From: Thiothrix sp.
GTDB lineage: Bacteria; Pseudomonadota; Gammaproteobacteria; Thiotrichales; Thiotrichaceae
Assembly (NCBI RefSeq): GCF_028714775.1
Contig: NZ_JAQTLS010000001.1
Location: 1-64,000 of the forward strand
DNA length: 64,000 bases
Direction of reading: 5' to 3'
Positions 17,359 through 26,933 of the stretch are shown here, piece by piece. Under the pieces are notes generated by a model. The model was not told the DNA's origin, did not search any database, and was given only the letters and a program-made list of their open reading frames with translations. Position numbers and translations under genes: made by a program. How positions within the stretch are numbered: position 1 is the stretch's first letter; the number at the start of each line of letters is the position of its first letter.

Positions 17359-18900
17359 ATGAAATCAAACATTTACCATTTGACCCTGTTACCCTTGCTG
17401 CTACTGCTTAGCTTAGCAATGCCAGCGCAAGCGAAGGATACAGGCTGTTTTGCTCACGTCCAACAGGTAGCAGAACAAAAAGCCAGCCAAGCGTTCGTCA
17501 AAACGCCCATGATGCAAGTTGATACCGGACGGATTACTTACGACCACTACCAACATATCAAGTTCCGCCAAAATAAGACCTTCTGGCGCTCGGAAGACTT
17601 GCCGTTCCAGTTGGAATTCATGCATCCGGGGATGCATTTCATCCGCCCGATTGAACTGTTTACGTGGGAAAATGATGCCGCCCAACCCATCAAGTTTTCC
17701 AGTGACTATTATGATTATACCGAAGTCAAAGACCTCAACATCCAGCAAGACGAAGCCAAAATGGGCTTTACGGGCTTCCGCATCTTATCCAAGTTAGGCA
17801 AAACAGAAGCTGACGCACCGTACAATGAAACCATGGTATTCCAAGGGGCAAGCTACTTCCGCGTCTTGGGGCAAGACCAACGTTATGGCCTGTCGGCGCG
17901 TGGGCTAGCCATCAATACCTCGCTGGAAGGGCAGGAAGAATTCCCCGATTACACCAGTTTCTGGTTAGAAAAACCTGCCAGTGATGCCAAACAATTGGTG
18001 ATGTGCGCTTTGCTCGACTCCCCATCACTTACCGCTGCTAGCCGTTTCGTCATCACCCCCGGCAAATCCACCGAGATGGAAGTGGAAACCCAGCTTTACC
18101 CGCGTAAGGATGGGATTGCCGAAATTGGCATTGCGCCACTGACCAGCATGTTCTTCCACGGTGAGAACTCAGTGCACCAATACGGTGACTACCGTCCAGA
18201 AGTGCACGATTCTGATGGCCTATTAATCCAGCAAGGCAAGGATTGGCGCTGGCAGCCACTGCTGGAAGTGCCCTACTTCAACTTCCAATCACTGCCGATG
18301 GATAATATTTCCGGTTTCGGCCTGATGCAGCGTGACCGGGAGTTTGGGCATTATCAGGACTTGGAGGCGTGGTATCATCAACGCCCTAGCGTCTGGGTCG
18401 AACCGTTGGAAGACTGGGGCAAAGGCAGCGTCCAATTACTGCGCCTGCACACCGAATCTGACATTGTGGACAACATCGTGGCCTACTGGAAAAGTGATGC
18501 GGGGCAAGCCTTCCGTCACTTGCATTACCGCTTGTCGTGGCGTTCCGATGATCCTCCCGCTGACACCTTAGGCAAGGTATACTCCACCCGCGCCACCAAC
18601 CGCGCTGTGGATGGTTTACCCGGACACAAAGGCCGTATCCGCTTCATCGTTGACTTCAATGGGCTGCCAAAACTGGCGCAACCCCCGAAGGCGGAGGTAA
18701 AATTTAGCGGCAAAGGCCAAACTAAACAGGCAGTTGTGCAAGAAAACCCCTATATTAAGGGCTGGCGCGTAATTGCACAGGCATTCCCGGAAGATTGCGA
18801 GAGTCCAACGGGATTGAGCATTCGCCTGACAAACGGTGGAACCCCGGTGAGCGAAACATGGTCTTACCCGATACCACAGGAATTGTGCAATGCACCATGA
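17359..18900 (+). CDS. opgG: Periplasmic glucans biosynthesis protein OpgG
   Basis: A 513-residue periplasmic protein, matching the 511 residues of E. coli MdoG. The start at 17359 gives a signal peptide ending PAQA before KDTGC; earlier in-frame ATGs lie in the divergent promoter region. OpgG family segments are visible: FQLEFMHPGMHF, SYFRVLGQDQRYGLSARGLAI, EEFPDYTSFWLEKP, MFFHGENSV and GFGLMQRDREFGHYQDLEAWYHQRPS. OpgG shapes or branches the beta-1,2 glucan backbone made by OpgH. Followed by a small gene and opgH on the same strand. Confidence 0.95.
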   Translation: MKSNIYHLTLLPLLLLLSLAMPAQAKDTGCFAHVQQVAEQKASQAFVKTPMMQVDTGRITYDHYQHIKFRQNKTFWRSEDLPFQLEFMHPGMHFIRPIELFTWENDAAQPIKFSSDYYDYTEVKDLNIQQDEAKMGFTGFRILSKLGKTEADAPYNETMVFQGASYFRVLGQDQRYGLSARGLAINTSLEGQEEFPDYTSFWLEKPASDAKQLVMCALLDSPSLTAASRFVITPGKSTEMEVETQLYPRKDGIAEIGIAPLTSMFFHGENSVHQYGDYRPEVHDSDGLLIQQGKDWRWQPLLEVPYFNFQSLPMDNISGFGLMQRDREFGHYQDLEAWYHQRPSVWVEPLEDWGKGSVQLLRLHTESDIVDNIVAYWKSDAGQAFRHLHYRLSWRSDDPPADTLGKVYSTRATNRAVDGLPGHKGRIRFIVDFNGLPKLAQPPKAEVKFSGKGQTKQAVVQENPYIKGWRVIAQAFPEDCESPTGLSIRLTNGGTPVSETWSYPIPQELCNAP

Positions 18901-18981
18901 CCTGATGGGAAACACAACCCGAGTGATGGCATAAAAATTGCCTGACTTTATGTAACCTAAAACAGATAGAACGTAAAAACG

Positions 18982-19425
18982 ATGGTACAACATACAACTT
19001 TTTCAGCTAGCCAGTCCGCCCCGGACTCCTCACTGCGTATGGATGCGTGGGCGCAAGCCCGTAAACGCGCCGATGATTACTTGAAACTGCACCGCCTACC
19101 CGGTACAGAACGCGAGCAATTGCTGGCACGTGTTGCGCACAAGTTAACCCGCACCGCGCCTTGCCCTGACCATGAGCTAATCCAGCTATTCATCCGCACG
19201 GTACAAGAAGAGTTGGATGCGCAAAAGCAAGCCCAGCCTGCCGCTGTATACGAGCCATCGAATGCTGCGTATGACTTGGAAGATGATGCTGAAACCTTGG
19301 CACAGAAAGCGGAAGCACGCACCCAAACCGGGCCGCGTTTCGAGCGCAGCAGCATCCGGGTCGCACCGTTACGTGCCATTACCCTGCTTCCGTTGCGTTC
19401 CCGTCAGCACCGCAGCCACCACTGA
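18982..19425 (+). CDS. Hypothetical protein between opgG and opgH
   Basis: A 147-residue hydrophilic, probably cytoplasmic protein with no signal peptide or membrane segment. The first half is helical and charged (AQARKRADDYLKLHRLPG, then LIQLFIRTVQEELDAQKQ); the last third is basic and ends in RSRQHRSHH. It ends 5 bp before opgH, so translation is likely coupled. E. coli OpgH has an extra N-terminal cytoplasmic region of about 140 residues that this OpgH lacks, so this gene might supply an equivalent in trans; that is inference, with no clear sequence similarity seen. Confidence 0.6.
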   Translation: MVQHTTFSASQSAPDSSLRMDAWAQARKRADDYLKLHRLPGTEREQLLARVAHKLTRTAPCPDHELIQLFIRTVQEELDAQKQAQPAAVYEPSNAAYDLEDDAETLAQKAEARTQTGPRFERSSIRVAPLRAITLLPLRSRQHRSHH

Positions 19426-19430
19426 CCTGA

Positions 19431-21461
19431 ATGGACGAACAGCGCAAGTCGGCAAACTGGAGAACCGCCGCCATCCAGCGGCGTTTCGTGTTTTTCGCAG
19501 GAATCGCTTTCCTGACAGGATTGGCAACTTTTTGGCTAGGCTTTAACCTGCCCGCCGCGCTGCCTTTCATCTGGAAGGCACTGGTTATCTTGCCATTTAC
19601 CATCCTGTTTTTTTGGCTCTCCTTGGGTTTCGTCACCGCTCTGGCGGGTTTGTGGGTGCTTATGCACGGCGACCGCTACCGCATCGCCAGCGCCCCCGGC
19701 ACACCCCTGCCGCAGATTCACGCGCATGAAACCACCGCGATCCTGATTCCGATCTATAACGAAGACATTGCCTATGTCTACGCAGGCATAAAGAGCATCT
19801 ACCAATCGTTGGAAAAGACCGGGTATTTGCAACACTTCGAGTTTTACATCCTCTCGGACTCGGATGATGCCAGTAACTGGCTGCGCGAAGAGGCCGCGTG
19901 GTCAGCACTGTGCCGTGACCTCGGCAATACCGAACGCATCCACTACCGCCGCCGCAAACACCGCACCAAGAAAAAAAGCGGCAATGTCATGGATTTCTGC
20001 CGCCGCTGGGGACGCCGACACCCTTACATGGTGGTTCTCGATGCCGACAGCCTGATCACAGGTGACGCACTGGTACGCATGGTCGACGCAATGGAGCGCA
20101 ACCCGCGTGTTGGCTTAGTGCAAACTCCGTTGTACACCATCGGGTTGGATACGCTGTACGCTCGCGGGCAACAGTTCGTCAACCGCCTCTACGGGCCAGT
20201 ATTCTTTGCCGGATTGCATTTCTGGTGGCTGGGCGAAAGCCAGTACTGGGGGCATAACGTCATCATCCGCACCCAAGCGTTCATGGCGCATTGCCACCTG
20301 CCCAAACTGCCAGAAGGCGGCAAACTCGGCGGGGAAATCCTCAGCCATGACTTTGTGGAAGCCGCCCTGCTTAACCGCGCTGGCTGGGAAACGTGGTTAG
20401 CTTACGACCTAGAAGGCAGCTTCGAGCGTCCACCGCCAAGCCTGACCGATGCACTCAAACGTGACCGCCGCTGGTGTCAGGGCAACCTGCAACACTGGCT
20501 GATCATCTGGTCGCACGGCATTCCTAACCTGCACCGCTTCTTGTTACTGGGCGGCATTATGTCCTACCTCAGTTCCTTGATTTGGTTAGGCTGGCTGCTG
20601 GTATTGACCACCATTGCGGTGTTTTACCCCAAGCTGACATTGATCCCGCTGACGGCAGGGAATAGTGCCTTGCTGGTGTTGACCATTATCTTGCTGTTTT
20701 TCTACAAAACCTTCGGCTTGGCTTTGGCTGCCCGCAAGAAAAATGTGGATAAATTCGGCGGTGTGGAAGGGCTAGCCGCGAGTGTCAGCACCGAAACAGC
20801 GCTCTCAATGCTCACTGCCCCCGTGGTCATGATGTATTACAGCAAGTTTGTATTACAAATATTGCAGGGCAAACGCGCAACGTGGGGTACGCAGCAACGG
20901 ACTGGCGGTAGCGGTTTGGCCTTCGGTGATGCCATGCGTGAATACGGTTGGGTCAGCAGCATCGGCTTGCTGTGGACACTGATTTTGGCGGTATTTAACC
21001 CGATGGCTTTCCTGTGGATGTCGCCAGTACTGGCGGGACTCGCACTCGCCGTACCAATGGGAATGCTGACCAGCATCCAGACCAGCCTGCAAAGTAAGCT
21101 GTTCCGCACCCCGGATGAAGTCGCACCCGATTTCATCCTGCAAGCCTTTGAAGAAAACCATGCGCAACTGCTGAACAACCCATGCATTTCCACCCGCGAC
21201 CTCTTCACCCGCGTAATTGTTGATCCGCTGGCCTTCAAGCAGCACATGACTTACATCCCGCAACGCTCCAATGTCCCGGCGTCTACGCGCCAACAACGGG
21301 CGGAATGGATGGTACGCTTGTTGGAACAAGGCCCCAGCGCCATTTCTAACAGCGAACGGCTGGTGATTCTGGAAGATGCGGATATGCTCACGCAACTCCA
21401 CACGCAGGTCTGGCAATTACCGGAAACGCAGTTCCACGAGCAGTGGATGTCAAAGCTTTAA
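19431..21461 (+). CDS. opgH: Glucans biosynthesis glucosyltransferase OpgH
   Basis: A 676-residue inner-membrane family 2 glucosyltransferase that polymerises and exports OPG backbone from UDP-glucose. Two membrane segments (about 20-75) precede the catalytic domain. Motifs are IPIYNED, the acidic VLDADSLITGD near 202, ILSHDFVEAALL near 305 and KRDRRWCQGNLQHW near 344. Several membrane segments then follow to about residue 560. The C-terminal NSERLVILEDADMLTQLHTQVW matches the OpgH tail. It is shorter than the 847-residue E. coli protein, mainly at the N-terminus. The pathway partners opgG and opgC are adjacent. Confidence 0.95.
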   Translation: MDEQRKSANWRTAAIQRRFVFFAGIAFLTGLATFWLGFNLPAALPFIWKALVILPFTILFFWLSLGFVTALAGLWVLMHGDRYRIASAPGTPLPQIHAHETTAILIPIYNEDIAYVYAGIKSIYQSLEKTGYLQHFEFYILSDSDDASNWLREEAAWSALCRDLGNTERIHYRRRKHRTKKKSGNVMDFCRRWGRRHPYMVVLDADSLITGDALVRMVDAMERNPRVGLVQTPLYTIGLDTLYARGQQFVNRLYGPVFFAGLHFWWLGESQYWGHNVIIRTQAFMAHCHLPKLPEGGKLGGEILSHDFVEAALLNRAGWETWLAYDLEGSFERPPPSLTDALKRDRRWCQGNLQHWLIIWSHGIPNLHRFLLLGGIMSYLSSLIWLGWLLVLTTIAVFYPKLTLIPLTAGNSALLVLTIILLFFYKTFGLALAARKKNVDKFGGVEGLAASVSTETALSMLTAPVVMMYYSKFVLQILQGKRATWGTQQRTGGSGLAFGDAMREYGWVSSIGLLWTLILAVFNPMAFLWMSPVLAGLALAVPMGMLTSIQTSLQSKLFRTPDEVAPDFILQAFEENHAQLLNNPCISTRDLFTRVIVDPLAFKQHMTYIPQRSNVPASTRQQRAEWMVRLLEQGPSAISNSERLVILEDADMLTQLHTQVWQLPETQFHEQWMSKL

Positions 21462-21473
21462 CGCCCAAAAGAA

Positions 21474-21496
21474 AGCCCGGACAAACCGGGCTTTTT
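21474..21496. terminator. Bidirectional terminator between opgH and nrdB
   Basis: AAAGCCCGG and CCGGGCTTT form a perfect stem with a 5-base loop. A T-run follows on the plus strand, and TTTCTTTT follows on the minus strand, so it can serve both convergent genes. Confidence 0.9.
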
Positions 21497-21516
21497 TCAT
21501 TGCAGCGACAGCAGAA

Positions 21517-22812
21517 TCAATCCCACTTCAACGCCCCACCCGTTTGGTATTCAGTCACACGGGTTTCAAAGAAGTTCTTTTCCTTGCGCATGTTGGATTG
21601 CTCATCCAGCCACGGCAGCGCGTTTTGTGCGCCGGGGAACGGTTCATCCATTCCTAACTGACGCGCACGGCGGTTGGCAATGAAACGGAACTGTTCGTGA
21701 TGGTCTTGCGCTGAATAGCCGAGGATCGGTTTCGGCAACAAGTATTTGGCATAACCCATTTCCGCCGCTTCGGCTTCGTCCCACATATCGCGAACGGCTT
21801 GCGGATCGAGCTTGACGTTTTCTTCCTGCATGATTTGGCGTACTACGCGGATGCCGAAGGAGCAGTGCAGCACTTCGTCGCGCATGATGTATTGTAACTG
21901 CTCGGCAGTGCCTTTCATCATGCCACGGCGTTGCAGGGCAAAAATCGGCGAGAAGCCGTTGTAGAACCAGCAACCTTCAAAAATACCGGCAAAGAACGTA
22001 TACGACAGCACGAAATTGTGCAGATCGTCAGCATTCTTCAAGTCGATGTCGTGGCGCAACGCATCATTCAAACGGCGGTTGCTGATCTGGATTTTGGCAT
22101 TGATTTCCGGTACGACGCGGTAGCGGTTGTAGATTTCACCTTGGTCGAGGCCGATGGTTTCGATGCAATGTTGGTACGTCCACGTATGCAGCGCTTCCTC
22201 GTATACCTGCCGCGCTTGGTAAATTTGCAGTTCCGGCGCAGTCATTTTTTCCATGACTGCAAGGCCGATGTTGCGCATGGCGAGGATGTCGGAAGTGGTG
22301 AGGTAAGCGAGCACGTTTTCGTACACATGCAGCTCTTCGGGCGTCAGTTTGTGATGGTAATCATGCACATCCTGAGCCATGTTGATGTCGAGCGGTGTCC
22401 AGTGATTTTTGTTGGCATTGAGGAAAAACTCCCATGCCCACGGGTACTTGAATGGCGCAAGTTGGTTAATGTCGCCACTGCCGTTGACGACGCGCTTATC
22501 TTCGGCGCGGATCGGCTGTTGAGGTTTGAAAGGCTCTGGCGCGAACGGCTTACGTTCAGCCCGTGTGCTTATCGTAGCGGCTTCCACATGCCCGTCCGTG
22601 TTGCTGGAAGCCGCGCCAATTACCGCCGTTGCAAACGCCGCCGACTCCGCTGGCGACTCAATTGCGACTTGGGTTTTTGCACTGAGCTCACTTTCATCTA
22701 CCTCCACAGTAGGTTCGTCAACAAAAGATTCGTTCACCACTTTCACTTGTGGCTTGTGACCGTTCGCGTGTGGCACGGGAGCGGCAAGGGGGTTGTCCCA
22801 GTTCAGCATCAT
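21517..22812 (-). CDS. nrdB: Class Ia ribonucleotide reductase, beta subunit
   Basis: A 431-residue R2 subunit that carries the diiron centre and tyrosyl radical. The carboxylate/His ligand motif YEEALHTWTY near residue 205 keeps the radical Tyr four residues after the His. Other ligands lie in GIFEGCWFYNG and RDEVLHCSFGIRV. The first ~115 residues form a low-complexity acidic/Ala-rich extension not needed for the fold. The C-terminal tail (EYQTGGALKWD), used to dock NrdA, is intact. It follows nrdA with a 62-bp gap and is surely cotranscribed. Confidence 0.96.
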   Translation of the reverse strand: MMLNWDNPLAAPVPHANGHKPQVKVVNESFVDEPTVEVDESELSAKTQVAIESPAESAAFATAVIGAASSNTDGHVEAATISTRAERKPFAPEPFKPQQPIRAEDKRVVNGSGDINQLAPFKYPWAWEFFLNANKNHWTPLDINMAQDVHDYHHKLTPEELHVYENVLAYLTTSDILAMRNIGLAVMEKMTAPELQIYQARQVYEEALHTWTYQHCIETIGLDQGEIYNRYRVVPEINAKIQISNRRLNDALRHDIDLKNADDLHNFVLSYTFFAGIFEGCWFYNGFSPIFALQRRGMMKGTAEQLQYIMRDEVLHCSFGIRVVRQIMQEENVKLDPQAVRDMWDEAEAAEMGYAKYLLPKPILGYSAQDHHEQFRFIANRRARQLGMDEPFPGAQNALPWLDEQSNMRKEKNFFETRVTEYQTGGALKWD

Positions 22813-22874
22813 ATTTTATCTCTCCTGAATTCTTAACGCCAACTAAACACTGTTAGTCGCTATTTTTTTATTCT

Positions 22875-25800
22875 TTACTGGCACGCTTCGCAGTCTGGAT
22901 CAAGCAACGAACACGCCTTCGGTGCTTCTGACCCTACCGATACCAGATTTGCTGCCCGCTTGATCCCTGCCATGCTATTGGCAGCAGAAGAATCATCCGA
23001 ACTGGTCTTTTCCGCGCCAGTAGCGCCCAAAGTACGCAGGTAATAGGTAGTTTTCAGCCCGCGTACCCATGCCAGTTTGTAGAGGTTGTCGAGTTTCGTG
23101 CCGTTCGGCTCTTTCATGTACAGGTTGAGGGATTGGCCTTGGTCGATCCATTTCTGGCGGCGGCTGGCAGCTTCGACCAGCCAGCGGGCGTCGATTTCAA
23201 ACGCGGTGGCATACTTGGCCTTGACCGCATCTGGCACACGGTCAAGCGGTTGCAACGAACCGTCGAAGTATTTGAGGTCGTTGATCATTACTTCATCCCA
23301 CATGCCGAGTGCTTTCAAGTCTTGCACCAGATACGGGTTGATGACGGTGAATTCGCCCGACAGGTTGGATTTGACGAACAGGTTCTGGTAGGTCGGTTCG
23401 ATGGATTGCGACACGCCGCAGATGTTGGAAATGGTCGCGGTCGGGGCAATCGCCATCACGTTGGAGTTGCGCATCCCCTGCGTTTTGACTTGGTTGCGCA
23501 GTGCGTCCCAGTCTAGCGTTTGGGTGTGGTCAACGATGAAGTATTCGCCGCGCTCTTCGCCCAGCAATTCCAACGAGTCGATAGGCAGGATGCCCTTGCT
23601 CCACAACGAGCCGTTGTAGCTCGGATATTTGCCGCGTTCTGCCGCAAGGTTGCTGGAGGCACGGATGGCGAAATAGGACACCGCTTCCATGCTTTGGTCG
23701 GCGAATTCCACCGCTTCGGTCGAGGCGTAGGCAAGGTTCATTTTGTACAGCGCGTCTTGGAAACCCATGATGCCCATACCGACCGGACGGTGACGCAGGT
23801 TCGATTTCCTCGCTTGCGGCACGCTGTAGTAGTTGTAGTCGATGACGTTATCCAGCATCCGCATCGCCGTGGTCACGGTGCGTTCCAGTTTCGCCACGTC
23901 GAGCTTGCCGTCGATGACGTGTGCGGTCAGGTTGACCGAGCCGAGGTTGCAAACCGCAATTTCGCTGTCATTGGTATGCAGGGTGATTTCGGTACACAGG
24001 TTGGAGCTGTGCACCACACCCATGTGCTGGTTGGTGTAGCGGATGTTGCACGGGTCTTTGAAAGTAATCCACGGATGCCCGGTTTCAAAGATCATGCCCA
24101 GCATTTTGCGCCATAGGGTCAGTGCTTTGACCTTGCGGTGTAGCTTGATTTCGCCGCGTTCGGCCTTGGCTTCATATTCCTTGTAACGCGCTTCAAACGC
24201 CTTGCCGGTCAGGTCGTGCAGGTCAGGCGCGTCGTCCGGCGAGAACAGCGTCCAATCACCTTCTGCCGCCACGCGCTTCATGAACAGGTCAGGAATCCAG
24301 TTGGCGGTGTTCATGTCGTGGGTACGGCGGCGCTCGTCGCCCGTGTTTTTGCGCAGTTCGAGGAAGTCTTCGATGTCGATGTGCCAGGTTTCGAGGTAGG
24401 CACAGACTGCGCCTTTGCGCTTGCCGCCATTGTGAGCCAGCGCCGCCGTAGTCATGTAAGACTCGTCGCCTTCCACAATCAGGTCGAATACGAATGGTAG
24501 GGTCGGAATGGTCTCCACACTACGCACCCGACTGAACACGCAACCATTGTAGGTCAACCAGTTACGCTTCTCGACAGGTTGGCAATCAACCAACGCCGCT
24601 ATTTCTGGCACGGCAGGAATACGGATGTCGAACGCCTTGGTTACACCGTTAAATTCGATTGCTGTGCCATCAGAACGTGTACCTGTATGGGCATTCTCAC
24701 GTTCACGGTATTGCCCAGCCGTTGGTACACCCAAACGCAAGCACTGGTAACGCAAGCCTTCAGCCAGTTGACGCGAGGTATTGGTGAAATACATTTCCTT
24801 GCCGCGACTTACACCGCCGTCGGTTTCCAACAAGCCTTGAATCAAAGCCAATGTTTGCGCTTGTGGCAAATGGCTGAAACGGCGCGAAATACGCTTTTCG
24901 CCCTGAGCGTTGTAAATATCATCATAGGTAAACGGCAACGTTGCTGCACCCGCGCCAACAATGCGCCCGTTAGTGGCATTACGCACCACGCCGCGACCGC
25001 TTGCCCAATGGATTTGCGCGTAAGTTTCGCCACGTGCTGTTTCCCAGCAATGGATACCACGTTCAACCAAATAGTCACGCACGAAATCGAGGTGTGAGTC
25101 ATTTTGCGGATTGCCGGAAACACCCCACTGCATCCCGTCCTTGGACAAATGCCCATCACCCAACAAAATACCGTACAGCCGTGCATCTTCTGCGTCGAAG
25201 CCTTCCACCATCACGGTTTCGGTCGGGATCACTTGCGCAACGTAATCGCCTTGCTGCAATTGACCAGCTTCCGCCCATTCAGGTTTGACCTTGCCTTTTT
25301 CCAGCCAGTTGAGGGTACGGCTGTTGGCTTGCTCCAACGGCACACCACGGATGGCGTAGAACGGATGGCCTGCGGTAACTTTCACTGGCTCGATGGAATG
25401 TTTTACATCGACGGCAACCATTGCATCGTGCTGGTTGTACACCATTGCCCGTTTGACTTCACGGTACGTGCCGCTGATTCCCAGCACCAAGTCGCCTTCC
25501 TTCACCTCGCGGATAGCTTTAATGCCATCAGCCGTATGGATGCAGGTATCCGGTGCGAAACACTGGTTCACCGCTACCGCCGTATCATTCGCCACCTTCA
25601 AGAACGGCACGACACCTTGCGACTTGCCATTCGTGCCCTTGATGTGCGCCCCCATGCCGCGCACCCGTGACCAGTCATTACCCAAACCACCGGCGTATTT
25701 CGACAGCAAGGCATTGTCTTTGATCGCGTCGTAAATGCCTTCCAGATGATCGGCAACCGTGGTCAGGTAGCAAGATGACAACTGCGGGCGCAACGTGCCG

Positions 25801-26885
25801 GAGTTGAACAAGGTCGGCGTGCTGCTCATGAAATCGAAGCTGGACAGCAGGTTGTAAAACTCAATCGCCCGGTCTTCCCGCTCGACTTCGTTGATTGCCA
25901 AGCCCATTGCCACGCGCATGAAAAACACCTGCGGCAGCTCGAAACGCACCCCGTCGTGATGCAGGAAATAGCGGTCATACAAGGTTTGCAAGCCGAGGTA
26001 AGTGAACTGCAAATCGCGTTCCGGTCGGATCGCAGCGCCCAGTTTCACTAGATCGTAACGCCCCAGATCATCCGCCAAGCGTTCTACCCGCACCCCGGTT
26101 TGGATGGTTTTTTTCAGGACTTCCGGGTACAGCTCAATCATTTCGTGCTGGGTCGCTTCGGTATGATGGCCTTCGAGGAAACTCAGGGCTTCTCGGCGCA
26201 AGCTATCCATCAACATCCGCGCGGCAGCTTGCGAATAATTTGGTTCGCGGTCAATCAGCACGCGGGTACTGATTACCAACGCGGTTGCCACTTCTTTCTC
26301 AGAAATGCCGTCGTAGAGGTTGCGCATGGTGGCCGTCATGACCTGTTCGGCGCTGACGCCTTCCAGCCCTTCGACTGCTTCTGCCACGATCTTACGCAGG
26401 CGCTCTTCGTCCAGCGGTTTCAGGTCGCCGGAAGCGTTTTTAACGTGGATGATGTTTTCGGATTTCTTGCCTTTTTTCTTGCTCTTGGCATCTTTTTCAG
26501 CACGCAAACGGGCGCGTTCGGCGCGGTACAGCACGTAACTCCGCGCTACTTTGTGCTCACCGGCACGCATCAGCGCCAGTTCCACTTGGTCTTGGATGTC
26601 TTCGATATGCACCATGCCGCCTTCCGGGGTACGGCGCAGCAAGGCTTCCAGCACCTGTTCGGTGAGCTTGCGCACGGTGTCGTGGATGCGGGCAGAACCG
26701 GACGCTTGGCTGCCTTCCACATCGAGGAATGCCTTGGTCATGGCAATCTGGATTTTGCTGCCGTCAAAGTCTGTGACCTGCCCATTGCGGCGGATAACCT
26801 TGCATTTGATCTGTGTTTGGACGGGTGAAATGGCGTAGGCGGCTGAGCCTTTTAGTGTTGTTTCCTGTACGCTGGCAGCTTGCAT
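22875..26885 (-). CDS. nrdA: Class Ia ribonucleotide reductase, alpha subunit, with in-frame intein
   Basis: The reading frame encodes 1336 residues; removal of the 378-residue intein leaves 958, normal for NrdA. N-terminal ATP-cone regulatory sequences (from about residue 27 and again near 145) control overall activity. The catalytic barrel follows: SSFDFMSSTPTLFNSGT, SSCYLTTV with a catalytic Cys, then after the intein HSSNLCTEI and the conserved N-x-C/MGIMGFQDALY segments. The C-terminus DPDCEACQ supplies the redox-active Cys pair reduced by thioredoxin or glutaredoxin. The intein interrupts the conserved VNQ-GGKRKGA site. The promoter carries NrdR-type boxes. Confidence 0.96.
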   Translation of the reverse strand: MQAASVQETTLKGSAAYAISPVQTQIKCKVIRRNGQVTDFDGSKIQIAMTKAFLDVEGSQASGSARIHDTVRKLTEQVLEALLRRTPEGGMVHIEDIQDQVELALMRAGEHKVARSYVLYRAERARLRAEKDAKSKKKGKKSENIIHVKNASGDLKPLDEERLRKIVAEAVEGLEGVSAEQVMTATMRNLYDGISEKEVATALVISTRVLIDREPNYSQAAARMLMDSLRREALSFLEGHHTEATQHEMIELYPEVLKKTIQTGVRVERLADDLGRYDLVKLGAAIRPERDLQFTYLGLQTLYDRYFLHHDGVRFELPQVFFMRVAMGLAINEVEREDRAIEFYNLLSSFDFMSSTPTLFNSGTLRPQLSSCYLTTVADHLEGIYDAIKDNALLSKYAGGLGNDWSRVRGMGAHIKGTNGKSQGVVPFLKVANDTAVAVNQCFAPDTCIHTADGIKAIREVKEGDLVLGISGTYREVKRAMVYNQHDAMVAVDVKHSIEPVKVTAGHPFYAIRGVPLEQANSRTLNWLEKGKVKPEWAEAGQLQQGDYVAQVIPTETVMVEGFDAEDARLYGILLGDGHLSKDGMQWGVSGNPQNDSHLDFVRDYLVERGIHCWETARGETYAQIHWASGRGVVRNATNGRIVGAGAATLPFTYDDIYNAQGEKRISRRFSHLPQAQTLALIQGLLETDGGVSRGKEMYFTNTSRQLAEGLRYQCLRLGVPTAGQYRERENAHTGTRSDGTAIEFNGVTKAFDIRIPAVPEIAALVDCQPVEKRNWLTYNGCVFSRVRSVETIPTLPFVFDLIVEGDESYMTTAALAHNGGKRKGAVCAYLETWHIDIEDFLELRKNTGDERRRTHDMNTANWIPDLFMKRVAAEGDWTLFSPDDAPDLHDLTGKAFEARYKEYEAKAERGEIKLHRKVKALTLWRKMLGMIFETGHPWITFKDPCNIRYTNQHMGVVHSSNLCTEITLHTNDSEIAVCNLGSVNLTAHVIDGKLDVAKLERTVTTAMRMLDNVIDYNYYSVPQARKSNLRHRPVGMGIMGFQDALYKMNLAYASTEAVEFADQSMEAVSYFAIRASSNLAAERGKYPSYNGSLWSKGILPIDSLELLGEERGEYFIVDHTQTLDWDALRNQVKTQGMRNSNVMAIAPTATISNICGVSQSIEPTYQNLFVKSNLSGEFTVINPYLVQDLKALGMWDEVMINDLKYFDGSLQPLDRVPDAVKAKYATAFEIDARWLVEAASRRQKWIDQGQSLNLYMKEPNGTKLDNLYKLAWVRGLKTTYYLRTLGATGAEKTSSDDSSAANSMAGIKRAANLVSVGSEAPKACSLLDPDCEACQ
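24429..25562 (-). other. Intein with LAGLIDADG homing endonuclease in NrdA, Gly at +1
   Basis: This 378-residue in-frame insertion starts at Cys442 (CFAPDTCIHTADG, block A). It has the block B motif VTAGHPFYAI with the T-x-x-H residues, block F VFDLIVEGDESYM and ends ALAHN with penultimate His and terminal Asn. Two dodecapeptide motifs of a homing endonuclease (LYGILLGDGHL and LIQGLLETDGGV) keep both acidic residues, so the endonuclease may be active. The flanks are VNQ before and GGKRKGA after. The first C-extein residue is Gly (GGC), whereas standard splicing needs Cys, Ser or Thr there. Codon usage is more A+T-rich than the host gene. Confidence 0.93.
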
Positions 26886-26933
26886 TTTTATCCTCAGTGT
26901 CGAAACACGGCTTGGTTGATTTCTTTTGGATAA

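Noticed and set aside
26100-26828. 242-codon plus-strand frame antisense to nrdA
   Set aside because: Lies entirely over conserved NrdA codons; composition is that of a mirror frame.
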